The notes under the pieces are model-generated. The model saw only the letters and a list, made by a program, of their open reading frames with translations. It searched no databases and was not told where the DNA came from. 64,000 nucleotides of DNA. It comes from Durio zibethinus. Its lineage: Eukaryota; Streptophyta; Magnoliopsida; Malvales; Malvaceae. The stretch spans positions 8,089,170-8,153,169 of the forward strand of contig NW_019167915.1 of assembly GCF_002303985.1 (NCBI RefSeq), in the 5' to 3' direction. Shown one piece after another: positions 1 through 10,582 of the stretch; positions within the stretch are counted from its first letter, which is position 1, and every line of letters begins with the position of its first letter. The translations under genes and the position numbers were made by a program.

Positions 1-28
1 AATCAAATCAAAATACTAAAGGGAGGTG

Positions 29-33
29 AGGAA
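29..33. repeat. Left target-site duplication AGGAA of the solo LTR
   Basis: AGGAA directly precedes the LTR terminus TGTCGTAA and recurs exactly at 2357-2361, directly after the other terminus. A 5-bp duplication is typical of Ty3/gypsy integration. Confidence 0.85.
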
Positions 34-94
34 TGTCGTAACGGTTTTGGGACCGCTAGACGTAAAGTGTTTTATAATAAGAAAAAATAAAAGA

Positions 95-310
95 GGAGTT
101 GCCACCAATCTTTGTTAGGATTTGATTGGCCACCCAAAAGTTTATCTTTTTAATAAAACTGTAAAAACGTGTTTAAAGTTTATCAAAAAGATAAATTTTG
201 ATCTACGAAAAATCAGGTTGGTTCCGGGAGTCGGTTACGTATGGGGAAGGATTAGCACCCCCACAGCACCCATAAATTGGTACCATTTAATTATGTGCTA
301 TTTTCAGTGT
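95..310 (-). other. Conserved pre-terminal block of Tat-type LTRs
   Basis: A block holding GGTGGC, CCAATC, a GGGAGTCGGTTACG-like core and TTAGCACCCCCAC recurs near the internal end of every Tat-type LTR whose end is visible: 30270-30480, 33765-33985 and 62020-62195. It can be read as a roughly 63-residue ORF in three copies, but it is part of the LTR and has no coding signature such as codon-position bias or a start context. Its preservation between diverged LTR types points to a role in the RNA or in reverse transcription. Confidence 0.6.
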
Positions 311-597
311 TAGATAAAAATGGTTTCAATTTTGAAATTTAACACTAATTCCTTTTACTTTATAAAAAATAAATAAATAAATTTTGGTTAAAATTCCTTT
401 TTAGGAATATTGAAGAAATCTTTAAGTTAAAGAATTATCTTAAAATTTTTCAACATTTAGGCAGAATTTAAAATAACTCTTCTCGCTTAAGATTTAACAT
501 AATATTCCTTAAAATAAAAATAACAATTTTTATGAAAGATAATTGTTGGTGAATCTCCAACAATTCTGCCTAGAATACTTCGAAATGGCTTTAAGGT

Positions 598-860
598 TTG
601 GGGTTTTAGTTTTGGGGTTCAAAATTTTTGGATTTCAATTTTATGGTTCAGAGGGTTTAGGATTTAATTTTAAGGTTTCAAAGTTTGGGATTTTGATTTT
701 AGGGTTTTGAGGGTTTAAGAATTAGTCTTAAGGTTTTTAAAGGGTTGGAGTTTTGATTTTAAGGTTTGAAAGGTTTTGATTTTAGGATCTTGATATTTTA
801 AGGATTTGATTTTAGGGTCTTGAGGTTTAGGGTTTGGATTTTAGAGTTTAAAGAAAACGC
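598..860. repeat. Degenerate telomere-like TTTAGGG tract inside LTR-A
   Basis: The plus strand holds many variants of GGTTTAGGG, GGGTTTTGA and GGTTTTAGG, with strong strand asymmetry (G and T on plus). The equivalent tract in the solo LTR at 31236-34051 is the C/A-rich run at 32745-33060. It is imperfect, so this is a simple-sequence drift tract and not a true telomere. Confidence 0.6.
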
Positions 861-1434
861 GTACATCTTTAAAAATCTCCAACATCTAGGCGGACTTTCA
901 GAGTAAGTTCGATTTTATGATTTTTTTAAAAATTAATTAAAAAAAATTCTCATATATTTTTTTTATGAAAATTTATTAATAATAATTCCCCAACATCTAG
1001 GCGAAATTATTTTTAGAAATATGTTTTTATTCCCTCCAACATCTAGGCAAGGAAAATAAAAAAATTATTATACTATTATTATTATTTAAGCATTTTAAAT
1101 ATTTTTTTTAGTTATTATCTTGTTTTATTTTCATTTTTATTATTATTAAATTTAACATGCACGAATAAAAAATACTCAAAATATAAAAAATGATAATATA
1201 TAAAAAAATTAGGATATTAAAAAAAAAAATTTTTTTACCTGAACCAGATCGTTGACGGTTCGACTGGATCGAAAAAGGTTGGTTCAGCTCACAGTTCAGT
1301 CGAACCGACTGAGGAGCGGTTCAGTTCGGTTTGATCGAATCGGTTCAAAGCTGTTGGAAGAACTGAGTCAACGGGTCGTTATGCGGATCCCGGGTCAGGT
1401 CACTAGTAAGTGCGTGGATCCTCCCTTGTCCAAA

Positions 1435-1469
1435 TGATGTCGTTTTAGTTCTTTGTTCCCCTATAAAAG
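1435..1469 (+). promoter_or_regulatory. Antisense promoter-like module in LTR-A (GACGTC-type box plus TATA)
   Basis: A decayed palindrome (GATGTCGTTTT, expected GACGTCGTTTT) is followed 15 bp later by CTATAAAAG on the strand opposite to the element. The same pair in the same order and orientation occurs in all five LTR copies that keep this region. Confidence 0.5.
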
Positions 1470-2004
1470 ACCCCTTTTTTTTTCAGCTCATTACTTCCCC
1501 CTTTCAAAAAAAAAAATTTTCTCTCCCAATTCTCTCTAGCTTTGCCAGAAATCGACGTTGTGCCGTCGAGCCGACCGCCGTTGAAGTCACCGTCGGCGGT
1601 GGTCATCGGTGACCATAAAGAAGTCAAAAAAATCACCAAAAACTCTTCTCGATGCCCTCTATCCGAATCTGACCTTCTTATTGTCGGAAAAAACTTTGAT
1701 AGTTGCGAATCAGTCTTTGAAGTTTCTCTTTTTTTTTTTTTAAAAGACCTAAACTTATGATCTCTATTTCCTATTGCAGGGTGGCTATGGCGCTGAAGTT
1801 CCTCCCTATGGGGAGGATTGTTTATTTGTTTTTTTTTGTCTCTATTTTTTTCTGTTTGGGTGTTTGGGTACGGGTTTGAGGTTTTCTTGTTGGGGGTAAG
1901 CTTGGTGGAAGTACGAGAAAGCTTTTTGGGTTTCTGGGTGTTTGAGTTTTGGTGCTTCTGTGTCTAAAAGTTCCAGAGAGACTTGAAAGGAGGGAGATCG
2001 AGTG

Positions 2005-2014
2005 TTTTATAAGG
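2005..2014 (-). promoter_or_regulatory. Sense TATA box of LTR-A
   Basis: CCTTATAAAAC on the minus strand lies about 345 bp into the LTR, a reasonable place for the U3/R promoter. In the related LTRs at 31236 and 35629 the matching site is only CTTTAAAAT-like. Confidence 0.45.
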
Positions 2015-2356
2015 TTGAAAATGGTGGTAGCATGTGCTAATGAAGCCATAGGGTTTTAGTGAAGGGACTGGACGAGGTGGGTGGTAAGATGGCTAAGGTA
2101 GTGGTATGATGGCTAGGCCGGCTTGGCAGGGCGTGGGTGGCCAGCGGTGCCGTGTACGGTACCTGCTGGCACCAACCCTTTCCTCTTTGTTTCTTCTTCT
2201 GTTTGGACTTTTTTGTTTGTCTTTCTTTTTTATATTTAATTTAATTAGTTTTTTTAATTAATTTTTTAATTATAATTAAACCAATATTATTATTATTATT
2301 TAAAAAAAATTATTATTATTAAAAAATGTAGACCCGGACAAAATTCGATGTCTATA

Positions 2357-2760
2357 AGGAAAAAATAGCCTTCATAACATAAAAAGTTTGTACTGTTACA
2401 AGGTCATACCCTTTGGCTTAAAGAACACAAAAGTGACCTACCAGATGATGGTTAATAAAGTTTTCAAAAACTAGATTGGTAAAAACATAGAGGTGTATGT
2501 ACATGACATGATAGTAAAGAGCAAGAATCCGATTGAGCACCTAAAAGACCTAGATAAGACTTTAAATACCCTAAGGAAATATAATATAAGACTCAACCCA
2601 ACTAAATGCACCTTTGGAGTCATGTCGAGCAAGTTCTTTAGTTATATAATCAATAAGAGAGGTATAGAGGCAAACCCAAAAAAGGTTCAGGCTATTCTAG
2701 ACATGAAAGCACCAACCTTGGTGAAAATGGTGGAAATATTAACTTGAAGAATAGCTGCTT
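2357..2760 (+). pseudogene. Reverse transcriptase fragment of element 1
   Basis: The reading includes YCYKV.PFGLKN, then VYVHDMIVKSK in place of the usual YVDDMLVKS, then NIRLNPTKCTFGV, which are conserved RT palm and thumb motifs of Tat-type pol. The catalytic YVDD is changed to YVHD, which alone should abolish polymerase activity. The first 11 codons of the visible RT (NQIK...EE) lie at 1-33, left of the solo LTR, and the frame continues after the insertion with KIAFIT. In-frame stops are present around 2473 and 2745. Confidence 0.8.
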
Positions 2761-3660
2761 TGAATAGATTTATGTTAAAGTCGGTAGAACATGGCCTATC
2801 TTTTTTCAAAACCATTAGGAATAAATCTTGGACTTCAGATAGACACCTTAGTGCTAGAAAGCATTCAAAGAGCTTAAAGAGTTTCTTTTTTCCCTTCTTA
2901 TTCTCTCTAAGTCGAGACCCATGAGGTATTACATCTATATCTTGCTACAACCGATCAAGCTATTAGCTCAATATTGGTAAGAGAAGAAGAAAAAAGATAA
3001 AAGCCAGTATGCTTTGTAGCTAAGTGTTAACAAGGTTGAAGATGAACTACGTTGAGATAGAAAAATTGGCCTATGCAGTAGTTACTTTGGCTAGAAAGCT
3101 TGGGCCATACTTTCAAGTCCACACAATTCATGTCTTGACTGACCAACAACTCAGGCAAGTTATGCAAAAACTAAAATTGTAAAGAAGGCTAATCAAATAG
3201 GCTATAGAGCTCAATGAATATAGCTACACATGCTTCCCAAGTCAGCTTTAAAATACTAGGTGCTAACAAATTTTGTTAAAGAATTCACCTTGATCAAGAC
3301 TAACAAACAACTTTAAGAGGATAAAAAAATTAGAGAAGAAAAGATGTGGAAACTCTTTGTGATGGGTCAGCAAATAGCCATAGAAGCTAGTATAATTTTG
3401 ATCAGTCTAGAAGACTTATAACTCTAGAACACCTTAAGGTTTGGGTTCAAAGCTTCCAATAACAAGGCCAAATATAAAGCCTTAATTATTGGCCTATAAC
3501 TGGTGATCAAGCTAAATGTAAAGGGAATCATCATATACAGTGACTCCCAACTAGTGGTTGACTAAATAAATGTAGAATTTAGAGCCAAAGAAGAAAGAAT
3601 AAAGAAGTACTTAGATAAAGCACTGACTTTTCCAGCCACATCTTCTAAGCCCAAGGTCAA
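2761..3660 (+). pseudogene. RNase H and second RNase H remnants of element 1
   Basis: From about 2900 to 3200 the frames give YIYLATTDQAISSILVREE and CFVAKC, the conserved start of a Ty3 RNase H. From about 3340 to 3640 they give FGFKASNNKAKYKALIIGL and IIIYSDSQLVVD...EFRAKEERIKKYL, matching the extra RNase H that Tat elements carry before integrase. Key acidic residues can be seen (the E position of KAKY is already lost to K, while D of SDS is kept). Many stops and frameshifts are present. Confidence 0.7.
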
Positions 3661-3884
3661 AAAATACTATAGTAAAAAAACACACTAACTAATTCATTGT
3701 TCAAGTTAGCCTAAAAAATAAAGACGAATAGCTCAACTCATGTTTTGGTAGAAAAGCTAACACAAAAGAGTATAAAGGGGAAATTGGTCGAGCAACTTGA
3801 AAAGAGAGAGTTGTGGATGACCTTGATTAAAGCGTACTTAATAATGGAGAAACTACCTGAATATAAGGTTTAACTAAAACTCTG

Positions 3885-4900
3885 ATGAGGAAAACTCCTC
3901 AATACACGATGACTAATGGGAAACTATATAGCAGATCGTTAAGTTTGCCTTACCTGAGATGTGTAGATGATGAAGAGGTAAATTATATACTCAAAAAAAT
4001 CCATGAGGGATTTGGTGGCAATCACCTCGGACCTCAGACCTTGACCCTTGGCCACTCGCCTACAAGGTACTCAGAAAGGATGCGACTGACCTAGTGAAAA
4101 AAATTGACAAATGCTAAAGATTTACCCATGTACAACATTTTTCATTAACCGAATTAACCCCTATCATTAAGCCTTAGCTTTTCATGCATGCAAGGTAGAT
4201 GTCCCCGGCTCGTTCATTCCGGTCATAGGACAAAAAAAAATTTTGTTAGTAGCAATTGACTATTTCACAAAATGGCTTAAGGCAGAGGTCTTGGCTATAA
4301 CAACAAAAGCTCAAGTTGAAAAGTTTGTTTGGAAGAATATAGTCTCAAATTTGGTCTACCTTGGTCCATAATAACAAATAATGGCAAACAATTTGAAAAT
4401 TTGAGGTTCAAATAATGGTACTTTAATCTTCATATTGGCCTAAAGTTCACATCAGTCGTTCACCCTCTGTCCAATGGTCAGGCCAAGGTAGCCAATAAAA
4501 CAATACTTAAAACTTTGAAAAAATAGACTAGATGAAGCAAAAGGCAAATGGGTGGATGAGCACATTAAAGTCCTGTAAACTTTGAGTGTGACCACAAAGG
4601 TTCCCATAAGAGAAACTCCCTTTACTTTGGCATTTGGAATGAAGTCATGGTGCCTGTAAAGATTGACCTCCCAAGCTTTTGAGTTAAGCTTGGATCTAAA
4701 AAAGGGAATGGTGAGGCCTTTAGAGCCAACCTAGATTTGGTAAAAGAACAAAGAAATGTAGCTCTAACTAGAATAGCAGCTTACCATCAAAAAGTATCCA
4801 ATTGCTACACTAAAAAGTCTGACAAAAAAAACATAAAAATAGCAACCTGGTTTTCAAAAAAGTTGAAGCCTTAAGAGAATATTACCAAGGCGAAAAGCCT
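3885..4900 (+). pseudogene. Integrase remnant of element 1
   Basis: RCVDDEEVNYILKKIHEGFGGNHLGPQTL (3955-4045) is the HHCC zinc-finger part of a Tat integrase. The core follows in broken frames: a tract matching IDYFTKW near 4255, SIITNNGKQFEN near 4370 and HPLSNGQAKVANKTIL near 4465. The expected second Asp (SDNG) reads TNNG, and the expected Glu region (GQAEVANK) reads GQAKVANK, so two catalytic residues are lost. The C-terminal part around 4720-4860 reads NLDLVKEQRNVALTRIAAYHQKV. Confidence 0.75.
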
Positions 4901-5590
4901 CAAACTAGAAAGGGCCTTACATTATCAAAAAGGTCATTCATGACATGACCTAGAAGTTGTAGGACGTGAATGGTAACCTTATTCTGAGGACATGGAATGT
5001 GGAAAATCTCAAAGTCTACTACCAGCAGTTTAGATAGAGCCAATCTCATACTTTGTAATTTTGAAAATACTAATCGAATAAAGTTTGCATTTTGATTACA
5101 TTTATTATGAAAGCTTGAACCTAGGAAATGGCCGAGCTCATACTTGAAAACTAAAAGACAAAGCCTAAGCCAACAAGTCATACTAATACTAGAGCTAATG
5201 AATTGTTCGACCTAATCTTAAGAACTCACTAAGTCTTTATAACTGATATTAAAAAGTAAGTTGACAGCCAAAGTGAACCAAGCTCAAACTTAAGTTGATT
5301 GGTTAAGTTTAATCGAGCTCATCTTATTCGAGCTAAAACTTTAGTCGAGTAGTTAATTTGATTAGTTAAGATTGATTTATCAAATTACTTTAGTTTGTCT
5401 AAACTTATCAACCGAGCTAAAACTTTGTAATTATTTGATCCAAATCTTTTATGAAGGTAAACATAAAAGAAAGACAAAAAGAAAATATAGAGTCAAGACT
5501 TGAACAAAAGTATGTTTCATTCATGACTAAATTTTTGGTAGAGTGATTTTACAATTAACAGAAGTTTATAAAGTGTACCAAATCTGACCT
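4901..5590 (+). other. 3' non-coding region of element 1
   Basis: No coding similarity is recognised. The stretch is AT-rich, with a loose repetition of GAGCT, TTAGTCGAG and AATTTGATTAG words near 5280-5420. Its position between integrase and the antisense ORF is normal for Tat elements. Confidence 0.4.
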
Positions 5591-5599
5591 AAGATAAAA

Positions 5600-8204
5600 A
5601 TAAATCTTGATCTTAGAGATATACAAAAAAAAAATTTTAGCAAAAATAAAAACAAGAAAGCCCTTAATCCTCTTTAGTCTCCCTTTCTTAGTAGTGACAG
5701 TAGTAGATCACTCTTCAGCTTTAGGCCTAAGGATAGTCTTAAGCTTAACATCCACAGTTACATTCTTATCTTTTTTTTCCTTTTCTCTTTTAGACTAATC
5801 GAAAAAGTCAAGGTTTAGACCTGCATAGTTGAACAGTATATCATCCTTAAATAGCTTAAAGGCACCAAGGACATTCTCTTTAGAGAATTCAACTTGAAGA
5901 TGAATACCTCATGGAGGTCATAAACTCTTGGATGATCTCTTTTTTGCCCTCTCCTTGGCCTTTTCCTTAGCCTTTTGTTTAGCTTCTAGCCCAAACCATA
6001 GCTCAACAATCTGAACTTGAACCTCATTGAGTTTGAGCTTAGCTTGTTCTTTTATGGACTTAGTTGAGGCCTTCTAGACCTGTATTTCTTTCAGCTTGAT
6101 TGCCAAGTCTTCAACCTTCTTCCTTTACTCCTTTTATTTCTTATACAACACAAAGAGACTGGCTAAGAGCTTAGCAATCACGTCTATGTTCTTTTAATTA
6201 TCCTAAGCAAATTTTTTTAGGTCCTACGTAGCCTTCAGATAGCAGGCAAAGCTAAGTAGGTATGGTGCATGCCCTTATTAGCTGTATTGGAGGGAAAGGT
6301 TGGAAGCTTTTTTGAAACTACAAAAAGAAAAAATCAAGCTTATACTTAAAAAATAGTAAAATCCATCAAATAATATAAAAGCTAAGCTTAAAGGTAACTT
6401 ACTCTTTTGAGGGACTGTAACCCTCGTAAATTTCTTCTCCATGTCAACACTTTCAAAAGGATTCTCACTAGCATCATACTCTAAGCTAGTGGAGAAACAA
6501 TCTAAAGTGAGCTTTAAAATTTGGACTTTCACTATGGAAGAGAGGCCTCGATTTTTTACTTTTTAAAAGGAATGACCTTTTGACCCACCATCACTTTTTG
6601 TTTGCCTTTGGCTTTGACGGAAGCCTAATTTGCAAAGCTCGACTTTTGAAAGACCAAGGGATCAATTATTTTAATTCCCCTTGGAGGGAGCCTTTAGCTA
6701 AATGGACTGTTTTTAGCCCTTTTTCAGTTACAGTTGGTGAAAGAACTTGTGAAAGTTAAAAGCCTTGAATGGTTGGGCATTGTCAGACATAACTGCAAAA
6801 TAAGTTAAGTATTAAAAAAATTTATAAAACTAAATACCCTACGAGGTTACCTTAAACCTACCTCAGTATCTAGCATTATCAATTCTCTAGAGGAAGTCAA
6901 CTTGTATGCATCAATGACCAACTCTCCTTTCTTGGTGAAATCAAAGATCTTGTCTCGAGCTACAAAGTCATTCAATGTTAATTGAGTGGGCTCATTTCAA
7001 AAATGCCAAGCTCATTTAAAATTTCCCACACCTCAAGATCTTTATTTTTATCCTTAGTCTTACTCACATTTTCAATACAGAGGAAAAGTAGTTTTTAATT
7101 TTTTATTGAGCTTAGATAGTCCATAAAAATCTTTTTGGCTAGATAAACTGTGATGTAAAAGCACCTACTATCATGTGTAAGTTTTTTAATGGAGAAAAAC
7201 TTCCTAAATAGAGGGAATGAATGAATAATGTCTAAGTTACTATAAAGAATGATGAAGGCTATTATGTATCGGAAAGAATAAAGAGTAAGCTGAATGGTAA
7301 TTAAATTGTAAGAAAGGAAAAATTCAAAAATAAAAAGATGTAAAAAGAACCTTAGATCCGCCACTACAAAATCTCAGTACACCTAGAGTTGGTGACTTTT
7401 TAAGAAAGAAGTAACTTAATTCTCGATGGTCAATATTAATATATTATACCCCTCTTTTAAAGGCTAAAATTGACCTTCAAAAATCGAACGTGATAAGTAG
7501 AACATATTTTAAGGTAGTCCTCAAGCTTAGCCCCACCCTTTAAGCTTTTCATCACATCCTTAAGGTTTAAACCTAAGGAACAATAAGTATAGAAGTGGAC
7601 CTATGCCAAGCCTACTAAATTTAATGAGCATTACTCCTTTTCTTCACCTTATTTGGCTGGTTGGTCTCTTTTTCCTACTTTCATTCAGAACCCTCCTTGT
7701 CATTATAGTCTTCATCGATGGAAGACTTAAACTCCCAAGTAAGAGTAGGATTCCAAGCAAAAACAATGACGGAGAGTACTACAATGACAGAAAAAAAAAG
7801 AAAATGACACTCCTTAGATATAGAAAAGAAATAAGGAACGTCGACTAGAGTTGATCCAAAAAAAAGAATAGAGGAAGAAAGAATAGAAAGCTAGACCTCG
7901 AACGAAAAAGCAATAAAAAAAAGATGCTAGATTGATCTAATTCAAGGGTTCTTAAGCTCAAAATTGATGGCATCCATGACATCATATATGCTCTGATAGA
8001 CTTATTCTCCTCTAACATGAACATTATCCTTTACCTTCTTTTGTTCTTCTTTGGCCATTAAGTTTATTAAGAATGCAGCCTTTGAGTAATTTCTTCTTAC
8101 AATGATTGGGAGGACTCTATCATTGTCATATCTAATATCGAGCCGACCTCTCTTAGGAACTACCTTGTAACTTATTGAATCTCAAAACTCATACTAGAAG
8201 ACAT
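5600..8204 (-). pseudogene. Antisense, spliced ORF remnant with gypsy-type transposon domain (Transposase_28/PF04195-like)
   Basis: Running against the element, this starts at an ATG at 8204. Exon 1 holds QLTLYSFRYIIAFIILYSNL and PLFRKFFSIKKLTHDSRCFY...DYLSSIKN, the signature of the plant gypsy-type transposon domain, then TQLTLNDFVARDKIFDFTKKG. Intron 1 (about 6788-6866) has CTGAG/gtaggt and ttttgcag borders. Exon 2 contains SLEYDASENPFESVDMEKKF. Intron 2 (about 6318-6405) has AGA/gtaagt and tttttgtag borders. Exon 3 is Lys/Glu/Ala-rich coiled coil (about 5950-6130) and ends with LGAFKLFKDDILFNYAGLNLDFFD. Stops break every exon. Antisense ORFs of this kind are known in Tat elements such as maize Grande. 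The function is unknown. Confidence 0.65.
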
Positions 8205-8348
8205 TATAAAAAAGAAAAGGAAGAAAACGTTCATAAATAAAAAGGAAAAAAGGTCAATTGAAAGAAAGTAAGAACTTTAAAGTCAGTAAAAACAAGTCAA
8301 TTTAAGAGAAAAAAGATAGTAAGGTGAAAAATGATGGCCTCGAAAGAC

Positions 8349-8360
8349 CCTTTATATAGC
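8349..8360 (-). promoter_or_regulatory. TATA box for the antisense ORF
   Basis: GCTATATAAAGG on the minus strand lies about 150 bp upstream of the ATG at 8204, which gives a 5' leader of roughly 115 bp. This fits a separate promoter for the antisense gene. Confidence 0.5.
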
Positions 8361-9061
8361 CAACATTTAGATTAAATGAATAGTTCAGATTGTGCCACGT
8401 GTTCGAACAATTACTAAAGATAATCCTTTGCTTTTCCTACTCTAGATTTTATTGCCCAAATACCTATCTTTTCATTTATTGTGATTTTCAAATAAAAAAG
8501 GACAAATAGATCATTCCACCTAATTAAAGTGGCCAAACCAATCACAAAACCAAAGGTAGACTGATCGACCAGACCAATTAACAAGTCAACCTTAAGTTAG
8601 ACTTGATAATCAAACTCTAACACCAACAAAAAATACAAGTCTCATGTCAAACGTATAAGTCACGCCAGTAGCCACTTACAATTTTTCTTAGCCTAACCTT
8701 GGGTCTCTTTGACATAAAATTACTCACCTTGGCAACCCCAGAATGGGCTAGCTACATGTATAACCCGAAACCCACTCTCAAGATCAGGCTCGACACCCAC
8801 ACTCACATGTTAGGTTGGCACACTCTAGAGCAACCAAGGGTACACTCAACAGCTTACAATCAGTTATAAACCTCTTTCACATGACCCTCAATTAGCCATA
8901 CAAACATTTAGCCTTAGCAACATGAGGTTGGGTCCAAGGCAAGAATTTTTGAAAACCCATGCTTAAAAAACTTAAGGTCAAACTAGCGGATGTGTATGTC
9001 AGATGGGCTCAATTAGACACTAATCAGTCTGATACTCAGATTGTTCAGTGAAAGGACAGAA
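8361..9061 (+). other. 3' untranslated region and polypurine tract of element 1
   Basis: No coding signal is seen. The last bases before the LTR (GTGAAAGGACAGAA, 9048-9061) are purine-rich and abut the LTR start, as a plus-strand primer should. Confidence 0.5.
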
Positions 9062-9457
9062 TGTTAGGGGATTTTTAGGTCAAAAGTGCAAATTGGTTAT
9101 TTTCTTTAAAAAAGATTATTAGCAAACAACTAGGAGCATTTTTTACTTTTGGGCTGACTTGACATGTTAAGTTGACCGGACATGCACAATGTCATGTCAG
9201 CTCAGCTACGTCATTATCCTATCCCACAAACTCCTTACCTTTTGCTTATAAATAAAGTTATCCAGGTACTATCAATTGGATCTAACCTTTTTTTTATTTT
9301 CCTATTTCTCTCTCCTTCCTGCCTCTCTTGTCTCAACCTCTGACTTGAGTATCAGAATATAAACATAGGAAACACCCCCTACATTTGCTCTTAATCACTC
9401 TCTTTCTCTTTTGTAATTTCAAGGTATTATCCCTCATCTCATAACTCGACACCAACA
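9062..9457 (+). mobile_element. 3' LTR of element 1
   Basis: It starts TGTTAGGGGA and ends ACACCAACA, with TGTTRG/CCAACA as the terminal inverted repeat, 396 bp. A TATA-like TATAAATAAAG lies at about 9247, and CT-rich leader sequence follows. A purine-rich tract precedes it. The 5' partner lies outside the window, so target duplication and age cannot be judged. Confidence 0.75.
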
Positions 9458-9462
9458 GTATC

Positions 9463-9900
9463 AATACATGAAGCCAGGTTCTAATTAATAATAAAGGCAA
9501 AGCAAACTCCTCAAAGGACCAAACACTGCTCGGACCGACACCTCCTAAAAAAAAATCGGCTTTCCCCTAAAAATAAAAGAAACCAGAGAAATCTACCCCC
9601 ACTTAACTAAAGAGCCAGCAAACAACCTATCTTTTTAAATCATATGAAGAAAATCAGCCACTCTATTCTCATTGCTAATCTTATCAATCGCATTCACAAT
9701 ATCCCATTTTTCCAAAGTCTGGATTCAGGCTGCAGCGCCATTTTAATTGCCACCATTCATCATCATTAACAACTTGAATGCCCAGCAATCCAAAAAAAAT
9801 TCGCATAACAAAGCCAGAAAAATCTCTTAAGACAATTATCACCGACCAAGCCATAGAGACTGCCTCTGGCTGAACTTGCTAAGTGCTTAGAATGGAATGG
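9463..9900 (-). pseudogene. LINE 3'-end fragment with RNase H-like domain
   Basis: Minus-strand frames around 9650-9890 give SARGSL, VLRDFSGFVMRIFFG..GIQ, EWW..KW and GYCECD. These match the order of the RVT_3-type RNase H found at the 3' end of plant L1-like elements (DGSARGS, RDFSG, the AEL helix, ESD), but with frameshifts. Downstream, 9463-9600 reads like a LINE 3' UTR (TTTGCTTTGCCTTTATTATTA). There is no poly(A) tail or target duplication that I can define. It could also be a fragment of a host RNase H-like pseudogene. Confidence 0.45.
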
Positions 9901-10459
9901 TCTCAAATCTATCCATGAATATGTTAGTGCTGATTCCAGATAGTACCTGCCTTATACCAAGAACAATTCACCCCGAAATAGCTGTATTTTAATCATGTCT
10001 TGGGCTTATCCCTCATTGTCACTTTTGCTTGGCTTTATTTTTTTCTTCTCATTTTCCATAGAAGTTTTCCTTCCACCTTTTACGAGTTTGAGAGGATGTA
10101 CATGTACAATATGAGAAAACAATCTTATACATTATAGTAGTTTCCTTTTTTTTTTATTAGAAATTGAAAAAGGAATCAAGCTGTTTTGTACTTTCAGGGC
10201 AAAAATGCCCTATTCCAAGAGAACTTTCGTAGCAGAAAAAAAAAAAAAAAAACTCTTTGAAATTTATTTTTCAGTTCTTTTATCCTTGCAAGAAGTCTAA
10301 TATCCATGGATGACGCCATTATAAACATTCATTTCACTTTTCTTTCTGGGAAAAAAAAAAACATTAATTTCTACCTTTTCATGGGCAATAACAATACTAT
10401 ATCTACAAAAAATTAGTAACACATAACCAGGAATGACAGTTTGTCTGATAAAGATAAAC
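9901..10459. other. Intergenic, no feature recognised
   Basis: AT-rich unique-looking sequence with short A and T runs lies between the LINE fragment and the SDR 3' end. I see no ORF, RNA gene or repeat. Confidence 0.5.
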
Positions 10460-10465
10460 TTTATT
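10460..10465 (-). terminator. Poly(A) signal of the SDR gene
   Basis: AATAAA on the minus strand lies about 118 bp past the stop codon, a usual plant 3' UTR length. Confidence 0.55.
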
Positions 10466-10582
10466 GAAAGCAACATCTGGGAAAGGGAAAATTACAATGA
10501 ACTCAATGAACTGAACAAAAGACAAGGCAAAAAAGCATCTGCCATGGGAATTGGGAGTGGAGCATCAACATGACGAGAAAAT

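Larger units (their letters stand above)
34..2356 (-). mobile_element. Solo LTR of a Tat-type element (LTR-A), inserted in an RT gene
   Basis: On the minus strand it starts TATAGACATCG (expected TGTAGACA with one transition) and ends TTACGACA, 2,323 bp in all. Perfect AGGAA duplications flank it, and there is no primer site, polypurine tract or internal sequence, so it is a solo LTR left by unequal recombination. It shares with the other Tat-type LTRs here the AACATCTAGGC hairpin motifs (451, 877, 991, 1034), a telomere-like tract (about 598-860), and an antisense GACGTC/TATA module. It also shares a GC-richer block at 1250-2150 and the pre-terminal block at 95-300. Small ORFs inside it are chance. 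Confidence 0.85.
1..9457 (+). mobile_element. Degenerate Tat-lineage Ty3/gypsy element, 3' portion (element 1)
   Basis: The window opens inside the reverse transcriptase of this element. After a nested solo LTR (34-2356), the order RT, RNase H, second RNase H, integrase, antisense ORF, polypurine tract and 3' LTR follows on the plus strand. An extra RNase H between the RT-RNase H unit and integrase, and an antisense ORF in the 3' region, are known features of the Tat lineage. Every coding segment has stops and frameshifts, so the copy is dead. The 5' LTR, gag and protease would lie left of the window. Confidence 0.8.

Noticed and set aside
122..313. ORF of about 63 codons (MIGHPKVYLFNK...), also found at 30294 and inverted at 33745
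   Set aside because: It is the conserved pre-terminal block of the LTRs. Position and sequence fit a non-coding terminal element, and the LTR-D copy has no open frame, so I do not call a protein.
7603..7848. Plus-strand ORF of 81 codons
   Set aside because: It lies opposite exon 1 of the antisense transposon ORF and has no similarity of its own.
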